From Alphaproteobacteria bacterium (GTDB lineage Bacteria > Pseudomonadota > Alphaproteobacteria > Micropepsales > Micropepsaceae): a stretch of 64,000 nucleotides of DNA. The stretch's first letter is position 1. Every line of letters starts with the position of its first letter. Positions 51,618-61,385 of this stretch are shown piece by piece. The notes beneath the pieces are model-generated. The model saw nothing but the letters and a program-made list of their open reading frames with translations. It was not told the origin of the DNA and searched no databases. The stretch is from assembly GCA_016124385.1 (NCBI GenBank), contig WGNU01000005.1, forward strand, positions 620,001-684,000, read 5' to 3'. Both the position numbers and the translations under genes were made by a program.

Positions 51618-52183
51618 GGCTCGCCCGCATAGGTGAAGGGCGAGCGGAATGAGGCGAAATCGGGCGCCGCCGCGTCACGCGGCGAGAGGATCGCCGCCTC
51701 CCGCGCAAGGCCCCAGGCGATGGCGAGCGTGGGATCGTCCCATCGCACGGCGCCTTCGTGCGGGCCGCTATAGGGCGCGGAGACGAGATAGAAGACATCG
51801 ACGTCCGGCGTCAGCGAGACGAAACCGTGCAGGAACCCGCTCGGGATCAAGAGCTGCGCGCCGTCCTCGGCCGAAAGCGTCTCGCTCGTCCAGCGCCCAT
51901 AGGTGGGCGAGCCCACCCGCGCGTCGACCGCCACATCCAGAATGCGCCCGCGCCCCACACGCACGAGCTTGATCTGATCGAGCGGCGGCGCTTGGAAATG
52001 AAGGCCGCGCACGGTGCCGGCGGCGGCCGAATAGGAATGGTTTTCCTGCACGAAGGTGATGTCGAGGCCGAGGCCCGCCAGCGTCGCGCGATTCCACACT
52101 TCGCTGAAAAATCCGCGGCCATCGGCGAAACGCCGTGGCACGAGCCGTTTGACGCCCGGCAGGCTGGTCGCGGTCACTTCCAA
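51608..52183 (-). CDS. rfbC: dTDP-4-dehydrorhamnose 3,5-epimerase
   Basis: RmlC, 191 residues, double epimerase of the dTDP-rhamnose pathway. FADGRGFFSEVWN, RGLHFQAPP (His and substrate loop) and GFLHGFVSLTPD are the family motifs. The start is uncertain: a TTG at 52183 gives MEVTATSLPGVK, which matches the family N-terminus and has GAGGG nine bases upstream; a TTG at 52198 or GTG at 52177 are alternatives. First rml gene of the minus-strand unit. Confidence 0.93.
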   Translation of the reverse strand: MEVTATSLPGVKRLVPRRFADGRGFFSEVWNRATLAGLGLDITFVQENHSYSAAAGTVRGLHFQAPPLDQIKLVRVGRGRILDVAVDARVGSPTYGRWTSETLSAEDGAQLLIPSGFLHGFVSLTPDVDVFYLVSAPYSGPHEGAVRWDDPTLAIAWGLAREAAILSPRDAAAPDFASFRSPFTYAGEPWA

Positions 52184-52290
52184 AGGCGGGGCCCTCAACG
52201 CGGCTGCGGCTGCATCCGCCCCATCGGCGCGGCCACCGCCATGTCGCTTCCCCTAGTGGAGATCGCCGGCGCTGTCGAGCCAGGGTGCGT

Positions 52291-52848
52291 TTACGCTTCG
52301 GCCGTATCGGCGAGCGTGAGCTTGGCCATTGCGGAAGGCGCGTCGGGCACGACGGCGAACAGCCGGCGCGCCTGCGCGCGGATGAAGCCGGCCTCGATCC
52401 CCCGGTCGATCAGCGCAATGAGCCCGTCCCAATAGCCCTCGACGTTGACGAGGATGACCGGTTTTTGCTGCTGGCCGAGGATGCCCAGCGTCAGCACCTC
52501 GAACATTTCCTCAAGCGTGCCGAGCCCGCCCGGCAGCACCACGAACGCGTCGCTGAGCAGATGCATCTGCGATTTCCGCTCATGCATGCTCTGCGTGACG
52601 ATGAGCTCGTCGAGCGCCTCGACAGGCGGCTCCGCCCAGCGCAGGAAATCGGGGATGATGCCGGTGACCTGCCCGCCGCCCGCCTTGGCGCCGGCGGCAA
52701 CCGCGCCCATCAGCCCCAGGCCCCCGCCGCCGAACACGAGCCGGGCGCCTGATTCGGCGATCAGGCGGCCCATCTCGCGCGCGACTGTGCCGTATTCCGG
52801 CCGGTTGCCGCTGGCGGAGCCGCAGAAGACGCAAATCGTGAGGGCCAT
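52291..52848 (-). CDS. LOG family protein (TIGR00730 type)
   Basis: Lysine-decarboxylase-like fold protein of 185 residues, a nucleotide 5'-monophosphate phosphoribohydrolase as in cytokinin-activating LOG. Signature GGGGLGLMGAVAAGAKAGG and PGGLGTLEEMFEVLTL; the Arg/Glu residues of the PGGxGTxxE motif are intact. The family often annotated lysine decarboxylase is not one. Start ATG 52848. Not part of the glycan cluster by function. Confidence 0.92.
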   Translation of the reverse strand: MALTICVFCGSASGNRPEYGTVAREMGRLIAESGARLVFGGGGLGLMGAVAAGAKAGGGQVTGIIPDFLRWAEPPVEALDELIVTQSMHERKSQMHLLSDAFVVLPGGLGTLEEMFEVLTLGILGQQQKPVILVNVEGYWDGLIALIDRGIEAGFIRAQARRLFAVVPDAPSAMAKLTLADTAEA

Positions 52849-53045
52849 GGCGCCGATCTCTTTAGCTTAACGGAAGGTTTGGATGGCCGTTGCGATGGGG
52901 GGTTGCTAGGCGGAAGAGGGCAAGGGACCCGCTCTCTTAGCCTGAGAGTGGGCCAAAACGGTAAACAAATGCGCCCGGAGTCCGGGCGGAAGGCCCGCAG
53001 GAACAAGGATCGGCGGCACGCAGCCCCGCCTCGGATCGAACCGCC

Positions 53046-53966
53046 ATGAGATGGATCGCAGGCCTCTTCGCCATCGCCCTTCTGGGCCTGTCGGCGTGGC
53101 TCTATTTTCCGGTCTTCCCGGACGCGCCGGCCACCGCCGCGAGCTCCGACGACATCGCGCTCGCCGCGCGCGGGCGCACGCTCACCATCGCGGCCGGATG
53201 CCTGACCTGTCACTGGAACACGAAGGGCGGCAAGCCGTTCGCGGGCGGGCGCCCGTTCGAGACGCCGCTCGGCACCTACTATTCGACCAACATCACGCCC
53301 GATATCGAGACCGGAATCGGCGCGTGGAGCGATGCGCAGTTCCTCGCCGCCGTGAAGCACGGCCGGCGCCCGGACGGCATGAATCTCATGCCGATTCAAC
53401 CCTTCGCCGCTTATTCGGCGATGCCAGACGAGGACGTCATCGCCATTCGCAGCTATCTGCGCCACGCGGTACGGCCCGTCCGCGCCGCCCCACCCTCCAA
53501 CGATTTGCCGTTCGGATTTTTGTTGAGGGGTTCCATCACGCTATGGCGCCTCTTCAATCCGGCGCGCGAGACGTTCGTGCCCAACTCAGAATTCTCAGAA
53601 AGCTATAATCGCGGCGCCTATCTCGTTGATGTGCTGGGGCATTGCGGCGAGTGCCACACGCCGCGCGATGCCTTCTGGCGCCCGCTGCCGGGCCAGGCGA
53701 TGAGCGGGACGCTGCATGGCTGGGATGGCGGTCCCGTTGCCAACATCACCCGCGACGTCGAGACGGGCCTTGGCGCTTGGACGGTCGATGAGGTTCTGTT
53801 TTTCCTCAAGACCGGCATCCGGCCCGACTACAGCCGCGCCAAGGAGCCGATGGCTTCGGTCATCGACCTGGGGCTGAAACAGCTCACCGATGACGATATC
53901 GTGGCGATCGTTACGTATTTGGAGACGTTGCCCTCGATTGTGAACACGGTCCCGAAGCGGAACTAA
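53046..53966 (+). CDS. Di-haem cytochrome c
   Basis: Membrane-anchored di-haem c-type cytochrome, 306 residues. One N-terminal helix (IAGLFAIALLGLSAWLYF) and two haem sites: CLTCH (Cys52-Cys55-His56) and CGECH (Cys200-Cys203-His204). Domain repeats such as STNITPDIETGIGAWS and ANITRDVETGLGAWT show two duplicated cytochrome domains, as in alcohol-dehydrogenase-type cytochrome c subunits. No dehydrogenase is adjacent; likely periplasmic electron transfer. Confidence 0.92.
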   Translation: MRWIAGLFAIALLGLSAWLYFPVFPDAPATAASSDDIALAARGRTLTIAAGCLTCHWNTKGGKPFAGGRPFETPLGTYYSTNITPDIETGIGAWSDAQFLAAVKHGRRPDGMNLMPIQPFAAYSAMPDEDVIAIRSYLRHAVRPVRAAPPSNDLPFGFLLRGSITLWRLFNPARETFVPNSEFSESYNRGAYLVDVLGHCGECHTPRDAFWRPLPGQAMSGTLHGWDGGPVANITRDVETGLGAWTVDEVLFFLKTGIRPDYSRAKEPMASVIDLGLKQLTDDDIVAIVTYLETLPSIVNTVPKRN

Positions 53967-53999
53967 CGTGCGCGAAGGAAGCGCGTGAGAGGTATCATC

Positions 54000-54968
54000 A
54001 TGGAACGGCCCGTCGCAGTCCTCAGTGTCCTGGTGATCGTTCTGGCGATCATCGTGGGCTCGCTCCTCGCGCCCGAGGATTGGTACGCGGGCAAGCCGCC
54101 GGCGGCGAGCGGCACGACTGAACGGGCCGGTCCCGCGCAGCGCCGGGGCGAAGCGCCGCTGCCGAGCTTCGACGTCGTACGGGTGGACCCGGCCGGAACC
54201 TCTGTGATCGCAGGCCGCGCCGAGCCCGGTGCGGAAATCGTCATCTCCGCCAACGGCGTCGAGATCGGGCGCGTGACCGCGAGCGATCGCGGCGATTGGG
54301 TCGCCTATATCGCGACGCCCCTCGAGAGCGGCAATCAGGAGCTGACGCTTCTCATGCGCACTGTCGATGGCCGTGAGGTGAAAGGCGAGGAGCGCGTCGT
54401 CGTCGCGGTGCCGGCGCGCCCGGGCGAGCAACCTCTCGTCGTGCTCAGCGACGGCACGGGGGCCTCGCGCGTGCTCCAGGCGCCGGGCGATCAGCCCGAG
54501 ATGCGCCTCTCGCTCGAAGCGCTGGACTATGATGCGCAGGGCGGCGTGATCTTCTCCGGCCGCGGCGAGGCGGGCGGCGTCGTGCGCCTCTATGTCGATG
54601 AAGTCCCGGTCGGCGATGCGGTCGTCGATACCGAAGGCCGCTGGACCTTGCGGCCGGACAAGCCCATCGCGCCCGGCGTCCACACGATGCGGATCGATCA
54701 GGTAACGCCCACCGGCCAGGTTTCGGCGCGGGTGGAACTGCCCTTCGAGCGCGCCGCGCCGGAGGGGATTGTCATGACCGGCGGCAAGATCATCGTTCAG
54801 CCCGGCAACAGCCTGTGGCGGATCGCCAATTCGCTGTACGGCACCGGCTTCCGTTACACGGTGATCTACGAGGCCAACAAGAATCAGATCGGCGACCCGG
54901 ACCTGATCTACCCCGGCCAGATCTTCATTGCGCCCAATCTCGAGGAACCCGCCGTCCCCGGAGGGTGA
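54000..54968 (+). CDS. LysM-domain envelope protein
   Basis: A 322-residue protein with an N-terminal anchor (VAVLSVLVIVLAIIVGSLL), a soluble Ig-like region with two repeats around VSVIAGRAEPGAEIVISANG-like and RGEAGGVVRLYVDEVPVG segments, and a C-terminal LysM domain (NSLWRIANSLYGTGFRY to DPDLIYPGQIFIAPNL) that binds peptidoglycan. ATG 54000 follows GAGAGG; GTG 53985 with AAGGA is also possible. Tail rich in Pro/Gly. Role is probably cell-wall-attached; function unknown. Confidence 0.85.
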   Translation: MERPVAVLSVLVIVLAIIVGSLLAPEDWYAGKPPAASGTTERAGPAQRRGEAPLPSFDVVRVDPAGTSVIAGRAEPGAEIVISANGVEIGRVTASDRGDWVAYIATPLESGNQELTLLMRTVDGREVKGEERVVVAVPARPGEQPLVVLSDGTGASRVLQAPGDQPEMRLSLEALDYDAQGGVIFSGRGEAGGVVRLYVDEVPVGDAVVDTEGRWTLRPDKPIAPGVHTMRIDQVTPTGQVSARVELPFERAAPEGIVMTGGKIIVQPGNSLWRIANSLYGTGFRYTVIYEANKNQIGDPDLIYPGQIFIAPNLEEPAVPGG

Positions 54969-55049
54969 CGGCCGCCTCTTTCCACGCGCGCCCGGACAGC
55001 CTAAGTCTCGGGGTATGACATTTCTGGCTTGCGGGGCGCGCGGGCGCCC

Positions 55050-56987
55050 ATGACCTCCGATATGGCCCGGAACCGGGCGGACACGACCAGCGCGAGCGCC
55101 CTCGCGCGGCGCTTGGATGCCGAGCGCGCCTTTGATTATTGGGGCACGTTGAAGACGTTCCTGCCCTATCTCTGGCCGCGCGACCGGCCGGAACTGCGCG
55201 TCCGCGTGGGGCTCGCGCTGGTGGCGCTGCTTGTCGCTAAGATCGTCACGGTTTGCGTCCCGTTCCTCTATGCCTGGGCGGTGGATGCGCTCTCTCCGGG
55301 CACGCTTCAGACGATCGGCGTCGTCCTCTCGCTCATCGTGGCCTATGGCGTGGCGCGCATCCTGATGCAGGCCTTCGCGCAGTTGCGCGACGCGATTTTT
55401 GCCAAGGTCGCCTTCCACGCCGTGCAGCAGATCGCGGGCCGCACCTTCCGCCATCTCCACGCGCTCTCGCTGCGCTTCCATCTGGAGCGCCGCACCGGCG
55501 GCCTGCAGCGCGTGATCGATCGCGGCACCAAGGCGGTCGATTCGCTCCTTACCTGGACCTTGTTCTCGATCGCCCCGACCGCGATCGAGCTCGTCCTCGT
55601 TGCGGGCATTCTCTACTGGCAGTTCAATATCTGGTTCGCGCTCATCACGGTCGTGACGGTCGGGCTCTATTTCTGGTTCACGGTGCTGGTGACGAACTGG
55701 CGCGTGAAATACCGCCGCGAGATGAACGACAGCGACACCGAGGCGAACACGAAGGCTGTCGACAGCCTCCTCAATTTCGAGACGGTGAAGTATTTCAACA
55801 ACGAGGCGCACGAGGCCAATCGCTTCGACAAGGCGATGGAGAATTACGCGCGTGCGAGCGTGAAGACGCAGACCTCCCTCTCGCTCCTAAACACCGGCCA
55901 GGCTGCGATCATGGCCGTCGGGCTCGTGGGCGTGATGGCGCTTGCCGCGAGCGAGATCATGGCCGGGCGCATGACAATCGGCGGGCTCGTCGCGGTCAAC
56001 GCCTTCCTCGCCCAGCTCTACGTGCCGCTCAACCTGCTCGGCACGGTCTACCGCGAAATCCAGCAGGCGCTGATCGACATGGAGAAGATGTTCGATCACT
56101 TGCAGCTTTCGCCCGAGATCGAGGACCGCCCAGGCGCCAAGCCCCTGGAGGTGACGGGCGGCGAGATCCGCTTCGAGAATGTCGTCTTTGCCTATGACGC
56201 GGACCGCACGATCCTGCACGGCATCAGCTTCACGGTGCCGGCCGGCAAGACGGTCGCGATCGTGGGGCCGAGCGGGGCGGGCAAATCCACCATCTCGCGC
56301 ATTCTCTATCGCTTTTACGAGGTTGAGAGCGGCCGCGTGCTGATTGACGGCCAGGACATCGCGGGCCTCACGCAGAAATCGCTGCGCGCCGCGATCGGCA
56401 TCGTTCCGCAGGACACCGTCCTCTTCAACGATACGATCCGCTACAATATCCGCTACGGCCGCATCGAGGCGAGCGATGCGGAGGTTGAGACCGCCGCGCG
56501 GATGGCGCAGATCGAGCAATTCATCCGCACCGCGCCCAAGGGCTTCGAGACGATGGTCGGCGAGCGCGGCCTCAAGCTCTCGGGCGGCGAGAAGCAGCGC
56601 GTCGCGATCGCGCGGACGATCTTGAAGAATCCGCCGATCCTGATGCTCGACGAGGCGACGAGCGCGCTCGACACCCACACCGAGCGCGAGATCCAGCAAT
56701 CGCTGCGCGAGATCTCGCGCGACCGCACCTCGCTCGTCATCGCGCACCGCCTCTCCACGGTCGTCGACGCGGACGAGATCCTGGTGCTCGACAAGGGCCG
56801 CATCGTCGAGCGCGGCCGCCACGAGGAGCTGCTGCGCAAGGGCGGTGCCTATGCCGCGATGTGGAACCGCCAGAAGGAAGCAGCCGAGGCGCGCGATCGC
56901 TTAATGGCAGTGGAGAACGATCCCGCCGTCTCGCCCGAGGCGCTGCGCGTGCGCCCGCAATCCGCGCCCCCGGTCGCGGCGGACTGA
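55050..56987 (+). CDS. ABC exporter, Atm1/HMT1-type half transporter
   Basis: ABC transporter permease-ATPase fusion, 645 residues. Six membrane helices are followed by a nucleotide-binding domain: Walker A GPSGAGKS near residue 406, signature LSGGEKQR, Walker B ILMLDEATSALD and the H-loop in IAHRLST. The DTEANTKAVDSLLNFETVKY block typifies Atm1-like exporters of glutathione-based metal or iron-sulphur species. ATG 55050 used, weak ribosome site; TTG 55029 and ATG 55062 are alternatives. Confidence 0.92.
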   Translation: MTSDMARNRADTTSASALARRLDAERAFDYWGTLKTFLPYLWPRDRPELRVRVGLALVALLVAKIVTVCVPFLYAWAVDALSPGTLQTIGVVLSLIVAYGVARILMQAFAQLRDAIFAKVAFHAVQQIAGRTFRHLHALSLRFHLERRTGGLQRVIDRGTKAVDSLLTWTLFSIAPTAIELVLVAGILYWQFNIWFALITVVTVGLYFWFTVLVTNWRVKYRREMNDSDTEANTKAVDSLLNFETVKYFNNEAHEANRFDKAMENYARASVKTQTSLSLLNTGQAAIMAVGLVGVMALAASEIMAGRMTIGGLVAVNAFLAQLYVPLNLLGTVYREIQQALIDMEKMFDHLQLSPEIEDRPGAKPLEVTGGEIRFENVVFAYDADRTILHGISFTVPAGKTVAIVGPSGAGKSTISRILYRFYEVESGRVLIDGQDIAGLTQKSLRAAIGIVPQDTVLFNDTIRYNIRYGRIEASDAEVETAARMAQIEQFIRTAPKGFETMVGERGLKLSGGEKQRVAIARTILKNPPILMLDEATSALDTHTEREIQQSLREISRDRTSLVIAHRLSTVVDADEILVLDKGRIVERGRHEELLRKGGAYAAMWNRQKEAAEARDRLMAVENDPAVSPEALRVRPQSAPPVAAD

Positions 56988-56988
56988 G

Positions 56989-59900
56989 TTATTCCGCCGG
57001 CTCGGCCTTGCGCCGTGTCCCGAAGATCGCCCGCCAGAGCGGCAGGAAGATCAAATAGTAGGGGAAAAACGCGGCGCGCGAGAGCAGCCAGAAAAACCCG
57101 CGCTTGGTCTCCGCGATCCGGTAGGGAAGGGCGATCAAAGCGGGCGTGACGAGGAGCGTGAGCACCGTCGCGAAGCCAAGGCCGAACACGACCGCGGTTG
57201 CGAGCTGCACCCACCATTTCGTTTCCGGCGCACCCAACGCGAGCGAACGGTCGAAGAAATTGACCGAGAATTCGAACATCAGCGGGAAAAGCCCGCACAT
57301 CGTCGTGAAGGTCGTCAGGAACACGGGGCGAAGGCGCTGCGCGCCCGTGCGTACGATCGCCTCCATCGGTGCCATGCCGCGGCCGACGAGGTAGTGGAAC
57401 GTGTCCACGAGCACGATGTTGTTGTTCACGATGATGCCCGCGAGCGCAACGATGCCCGTGCCCGTCATGATGATCGAGAACGTCTGGTTCATGACGAGCA
57501 TGCCGAGCATCACGCCGACCGTCGACATGACAACGGCGGAGAGGATGATCGCGCAGTGCCAGAAATTATTGAACTGCAGCATCAAGATGATGAACATCAA
57601 GAGCAGTGCGCCATAGCCCGCATAGGTCAGGAACACGCCCGCTTCGTCGGCTTCCTCGTTTGCGCCGCGGAAGGTGAGGCGCACGCCGTCGGGGATCGGG
57701 TTCTCGGCGAGCCAGGCCTCGATCTCCGACACTTTGTCGGTCGCGAGCACGCCGCTATCGACGTTCGCCTTCACCGTCTGCACGCGCTCGCCGTCGCGCC
57801 GCGTGATGCGGTTGACCTGCGGCGTCGGCTTGAAGGTCACGAAATTGGAGATCGGCACGAGGCCGCTCGCCGTCGGCACCTTCAACTGGCCGATCTGCTC
57901 GAGCGTGCGGTTCTCCAAGGGGAAGCGCACGCGGATGTCGATCTCGTCGCGCGCGTCGTCCGGCCGGTACTCGCCGACCTTGATGCCGTTGGTGACGAGC
58001 TGAACGACGTTGCCGACCTGCGTGATGTCCGCGCCGAATATGCCCGCCTGCGCGCGGTCGACGCTCACCTGCCATTCGATGCCGGGCAGGGGCCGTGAAT
58101 CCTCGATGTCGCGCAGCCCGCTCATCTCATCGAGATGCCGGCGGATATGCGCTGTTGCCTCGAGCAGGGCCACGTAGTCGCGCGACGTCATCTCGATGTT
58201 GATGTCCTTGCCGACCGGCGGTCCGCCTTCCTGCTCGCGCACTTCGGCGTGCATGCCCGGCAGGTCCGAGACCTTTTCGCGCACGGCGTCCAGCACCTCT
58301 TTGCCGGGCGGGCGCTCGCCATAGGGCAGGAGCTCGAGCGCGATCGTGCCGATCGTGTCGGGCGGCGGCGCCTGATCGCCGATGGCCTGTCCGGAGGAGC
58401 CGGTGGACGTGAAAACGCCTTTGAGGCCCGGCACGTCGAGGATGCGGGTTTCCACATCGACCACCAGATCGCGCTTCTGCTCGGCCGAGAGATTGCCGCG
58501 CGCCTGCACCAGCACTTGCGCCTGCTCGGGATCCTGTTCGACGAAAAACTCGACGCCCCGCCCGAAGCTCGCGAAGACGACCATGACGCCGACGAGCGTG
58601 CAGAGGGCAACGGAGATGACCTGGCCTGGCCGCTGGATCACCCAGCTGACGAGCCGCGCATAGGCGCCCGTGAGGCCGCCGAGCTCGCGCACGTCGCCGG
58701 TCTCCGACGCCGCGAGCGCCTTGAGCGTCTCCGCGTTTGCGGCCGACGGGCGCCCGACAAGCGCGCCGACGACGGGCAGGAAGATGAGCGCGACCAGCGT
58801 GGAGGCGCTGAGTACGAAGATCACCGTGATCGGGAAATACTCCATGAATTTTCCCGAAACGCCCGGCCAGAACAGCATGGGCGAGAACGCGGCGACCGTC
58901 GTCGCGGCCGAGGCGATCACCGGCCAGAACATGCGCCGCGCGGCCTGCGAATAGGCATCGCGGGGCGTGAGCCCTTCGGACATTTTCCGGTCGGCGTATT
59001 CCACGATGATGATGCCGCCATCGACGATCATGCCGACGGCGAGGATCATGCCGAACATCACCATCATGTTGATGGTGAACCCGCCGATCGCGAGGAACAG
59101 GAACGCGAAGAAGAAGGAGGTGGGGATCGCGAAACCGACCAGCAGGCCCGAGCGCAGGCCGAGGGCGGCGACGACCACGATCATGACGAGCAGGATCGCC
59201 AGGATGATCGCCTGTTCGAGGCTGGTGAGGCTGCGTTTGATCCACACCGATTGGTCGCCGATGTAGTCGACCGAAACGGTCTCGGGCCATAGCGCGGACT
59301 CCCGCTCCACGACATCGCGCACCTTCTCGATCGTATCGACGATGTTCTCGCCGATCCGTTTGGTCACCTCGACGGCGACGGCGGGCTGCGCGTTGAAGCG
59401 CGCATAGCGCTCCACATCGACAAATGATCGGCGGATCTCCGCGACATCGCCGAGCGTGACCGCCGTTCCCCCGCTCACCTTGATGGGAAGGCCCAGCACG
59501 TCCTCGCGCGTCTCGAAGAGCCCTGGCACCTTGACCGCGAACTGGCCCTCGCGCGTGTTGAGCGAGCCGGCCGCGACCAGGCGGTTGTTGAGCGAGACGG
59601 CGTTGAAGAGCTCGTTCGCCGTCACGCCGTAGCTTTCCAGTTTCGCCGGATCGATGATGACTTCGAGCAGCTCTTCGCGCGCGCCCACGATCTCGGCGTT
59701 CAGCACCGAGGGCAGCGCCTCGATCTCGGTTTCAAGCTGCTCGGCGATCCGCCGGAGCGAACGCTCGGGCAGATTGCCGGAGATGATGACGGTGACGACC
59801 GGCCACAGGCTCGCGTTGAACTCCTGGACGCTCGGCTCCTCGGTGTCCTCGGGAAGCTCGGATTTCGCCTCGTCGACCTTCTCGCGCACGTCGATCAGCG

Positions 59901-60213
59901 CCTGGTCCTGATCGAAATTGACGTCGAACTTGAGCCCGATGCCCGCATAGCCCTGCTCGGCGAACGAGTTGAGCTCTTCTAGCCCCTCGATCGTCCGCAG
60001 CTTCGTTTCCATTGGCCGCAGGATCAGCCGCTCGGCGTCTTCGGGGCTGATGCCGGGATGCGGGATCGCGACGAAGACGAACGGAATGGGGATGTCGGGA
60101 TCGGCTTCCTTGGGCAGGTTGATGTAGGAGACGAGCCCGAGCAGGAACAGGAACGCGAGCAGCGTCAGCATCAGCCGCGTTTGCTGGATTGACCAATCGA
60201 CGATGCCGGACAT
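56989..60213 (-). CDS. RND efflux transporter permease
   Basis: Inner-membrane RND pump of 1074 residues with two large periplasmic loops and twelve helices. N-terminus TRLMLTLLAFLFLLGLVSY; helix 4 motif GMIVDGGIIIVEYAD where the second of the paired acidic residues of AcrB-like pumps appears replaced by glycine; helix 10 motif GIIVNNNIVLVDTF. It pairs with the adaptor protein just upstream (29-bp gap). The outer-membrane channel is not in the window. Substrate unknown. Confidence 0.93.
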   Translation of the reverse strand: MSGIVDWSIQQTRLMLTLLAFLFLLGLVSYINLPKEADPDIPIPFVFVAIPHPGISPEDAERLILRPMETKLRTIEGLEELNSFAEQGYAGIGLKFDVNFDQDQALIDVREKVDEAKSELPEDTEEPSVQEFNASLWPVVTVIISGNLPERSLRRIAEQLETEIEALPSVLNAEIVGAREELLEVIIDPAKLESYGVTANELFNAVSLNNRLVAAGSLNTREGQFAVKVPGLFETREDVLGLPIKVSGGTAVTLGDVAEIRRSFVDVERYARFNAQPAVAVEVTKRIGENIVDTIEKVRDVVERESALWPETVSVDYIGDQSVWIKRSLTSLEQAIILAILLVMIVVVAALGLRSGLLVGFAIPTSFFFAFLFLAIGGFTINMMVMFGMILAVGMIVDGGIIIVEYADRKMSEGLTPRDAYSQAARRMFWPVIASAATTVAAFSPMLFWPGVSGKFMEYFPITVIFVLSASTLVALIFLPVVGALVGRPSAANAETLKALAASETGDVRELGGLTGAYARLVSWVIQRPGQVISVALCTLVGVMVVFASFGRGVEFFVEQDPEQAQVLVQARGNLSAEQKRDLVVDVETRILDVPGLKGVFTSTGSSGQAIGDQAPPPDTIGTIALELLPYGERPPGKEVLDAVREKVSDLPGMHAEVREQEGGPPVGKDINIEMTSRDYVALLEATAHIRRHLDEMSGLRDIEDSRPLPGIEWQVSVDRAQAGIFGADITQVGNVVQLVTNGIKVGEYRPDDARDEIDIRVRFPLENRTLEQIGQLKVPTASGLVPISNFVTFKPTPQVNRITRRDGERVQTVKANVDSGVLATDKVSEIEAWLAENPIPDGVRLTFRGANEEADEAGVFLTYAGYGALLLMFIILMLQFNNFWHCAIILSAVVMSTVGVMLGMLVMNQTFSIIMTGTGIVALAGIIVNNNIVLVDTFHYLVGRGMAPMEAIVRTGAQRLRPVFLTTFTTMCGLFPLMFEFSVNFFDRSLALGAPETKWWVQLATAVVFGLGFATVLTLLVTPALIALPYRIAETKRGFFWLLSRAAFFPYYLIFLPLWRAIFGTRRKAEPAE

Positions 60214-60242
60214 GGCGCGGGGTTCCTAGCGGGGCGCGGCGG

Positions 60243-61385
60243 TCATTGGACCGAGACCGGCGCGGGCAGGGCTTCGGAGACCGTCTGCTCCTCGGGAACC
60301 GGCGTCACGCGCTGGCCCTCGCGCACATAGTCCTGGCCGACCGTGATGATCACGGCGCGCGCGGGAAGCCCGGTCACCCACACGCCGTCCACATCGTCCG
60401 CGATGATGGTCACCGGCACGAAATGGACTTTCGAGTCTTCCACGATACGCACGCCGATCGTGCCCTGGTCGTTGAGCGCGAGGATCGAGGAGGCGATCCG
60501 GTGCGCGGCGACCGTCTGCACGGCGATGCTGAGCTCGGCCGTCATGCCGTCGCGCATCGAGCGGTCTTCGTTCGGCACTTCGAGTTCCACACGGAACGTG
60601 CGCGTGGCGGCATCGGCGACCTTGCCGACATAGCGCACCGTGCCCTCGACCACCTGGCCCGTGATGAGCCGCGCGGAACCTTTGGATCCGGGCTGGACGA
60701 GCTCGACGTCGCGTTCGGCCACCTGCCCGATGACGAGGAAGGGCTGCTCATCGACGATGAGCGCGCACGGCGCGCCCGCCGAGAGATAATCGCCAACCTC
60801 CACCATCCGCGTATCGACCAGCCCGTCGAAGGGCGCGGTGATGCGCGTGTGATCGAGCTCGACCTGCATGCGTTTGACTTCGGCCTGCGCCGCCTCGAAG
60901 GCCGCGAGCGCCCCGGCCGCTTGCGTCGCGGAGCGGTGGCCCTTCTCGGCCAGCTGGCGCGAGGCCTCGTATTCGAGTTGCGCCTGGCGCATCTGCGCCT
61001 TCGCCTGATCGAGCATCGCCTGGCGGGAATCGACGGCGATCTCGCAGACCGTCTCGCCTTCCTTCACATTGGCGCCCTCGGCGACCGGAACGGCCGCGAT
61101 CGTGCCGACCGTCTCGGAGCGCAGCTCCACCTTGCGCTCGGCCTCGGTGCGGCCGCGTAGCACGAGATTGGCCGAGCGCGGCTCGGCCGTCACCGTCCGC
61201 ACACGGACCGTCACGGGCGCCTGCGCGGCCGGGGTCGCCGCTTCTTCGCTCTCGCGCTCGGCGATCGAAGTGGTGGCGGCCGTCTCGCCGCCGCCGTTCA
61301 ACTGGCCCGACGCGATCCAGGCGGCGGCAAGGATGCCGATGACCGCCGCGGTCACGAAGGTCGATTTGATCCGCATGCCACTCAT
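60243..61385 (-). CDS. RND efflux periplasmic adaptor (membrane fusion protein)
   Basis: HlyD/AcrA-type adaptor, 380 residues: N-terminal helix (SGMRIKSTFVTAAVIGILAA), biotinyl-lipoyl-like hairpin (VEGANVKEGETVCEIAVD-type region, coiled hairpin RQAMLDQAKAQMRQAQLEYE), the second lipoyl half DHTRITAPFDGLVD, and a beta-barrel. Start ATG 61385 overlaps the PadR stop (ATGA). Links the RND pump to an outer-membrane factor, not present here. Confidence 0.93.
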   Translation of the reverse strand: MSGMRIKSTFVTAAVIGILAAAWIASGQLNGGGETAATTSIAERESEEAATPAAQAPVTVRVRTVTAEPRSANLVLRGRTEAERKVELRSETVGTIAAVPVAEGANVKEGETVCEIAVDSRQAMLDQAKAQMRQAQLEYEASRQLAEKGHRSATQAAGALAAFEAAQAEVKRMQVELDHTRITAPFDGLVDTRMVEVGDYLSAGAPCALIVDEQPFLVIGQVAERDVELVQPGSKGSARLITGQVVEGTVRYVGKVADAATRTFRVELEVPNEDRSMRDGMTAELSIAVQTVAAHRIASSILALNDQGTIGVRIVEDSKVHFVPVTIIADDVDGVWVTGLPARAVIITVGQDYVREGQRVTPVPEEQTVSEALPAPVSVQ

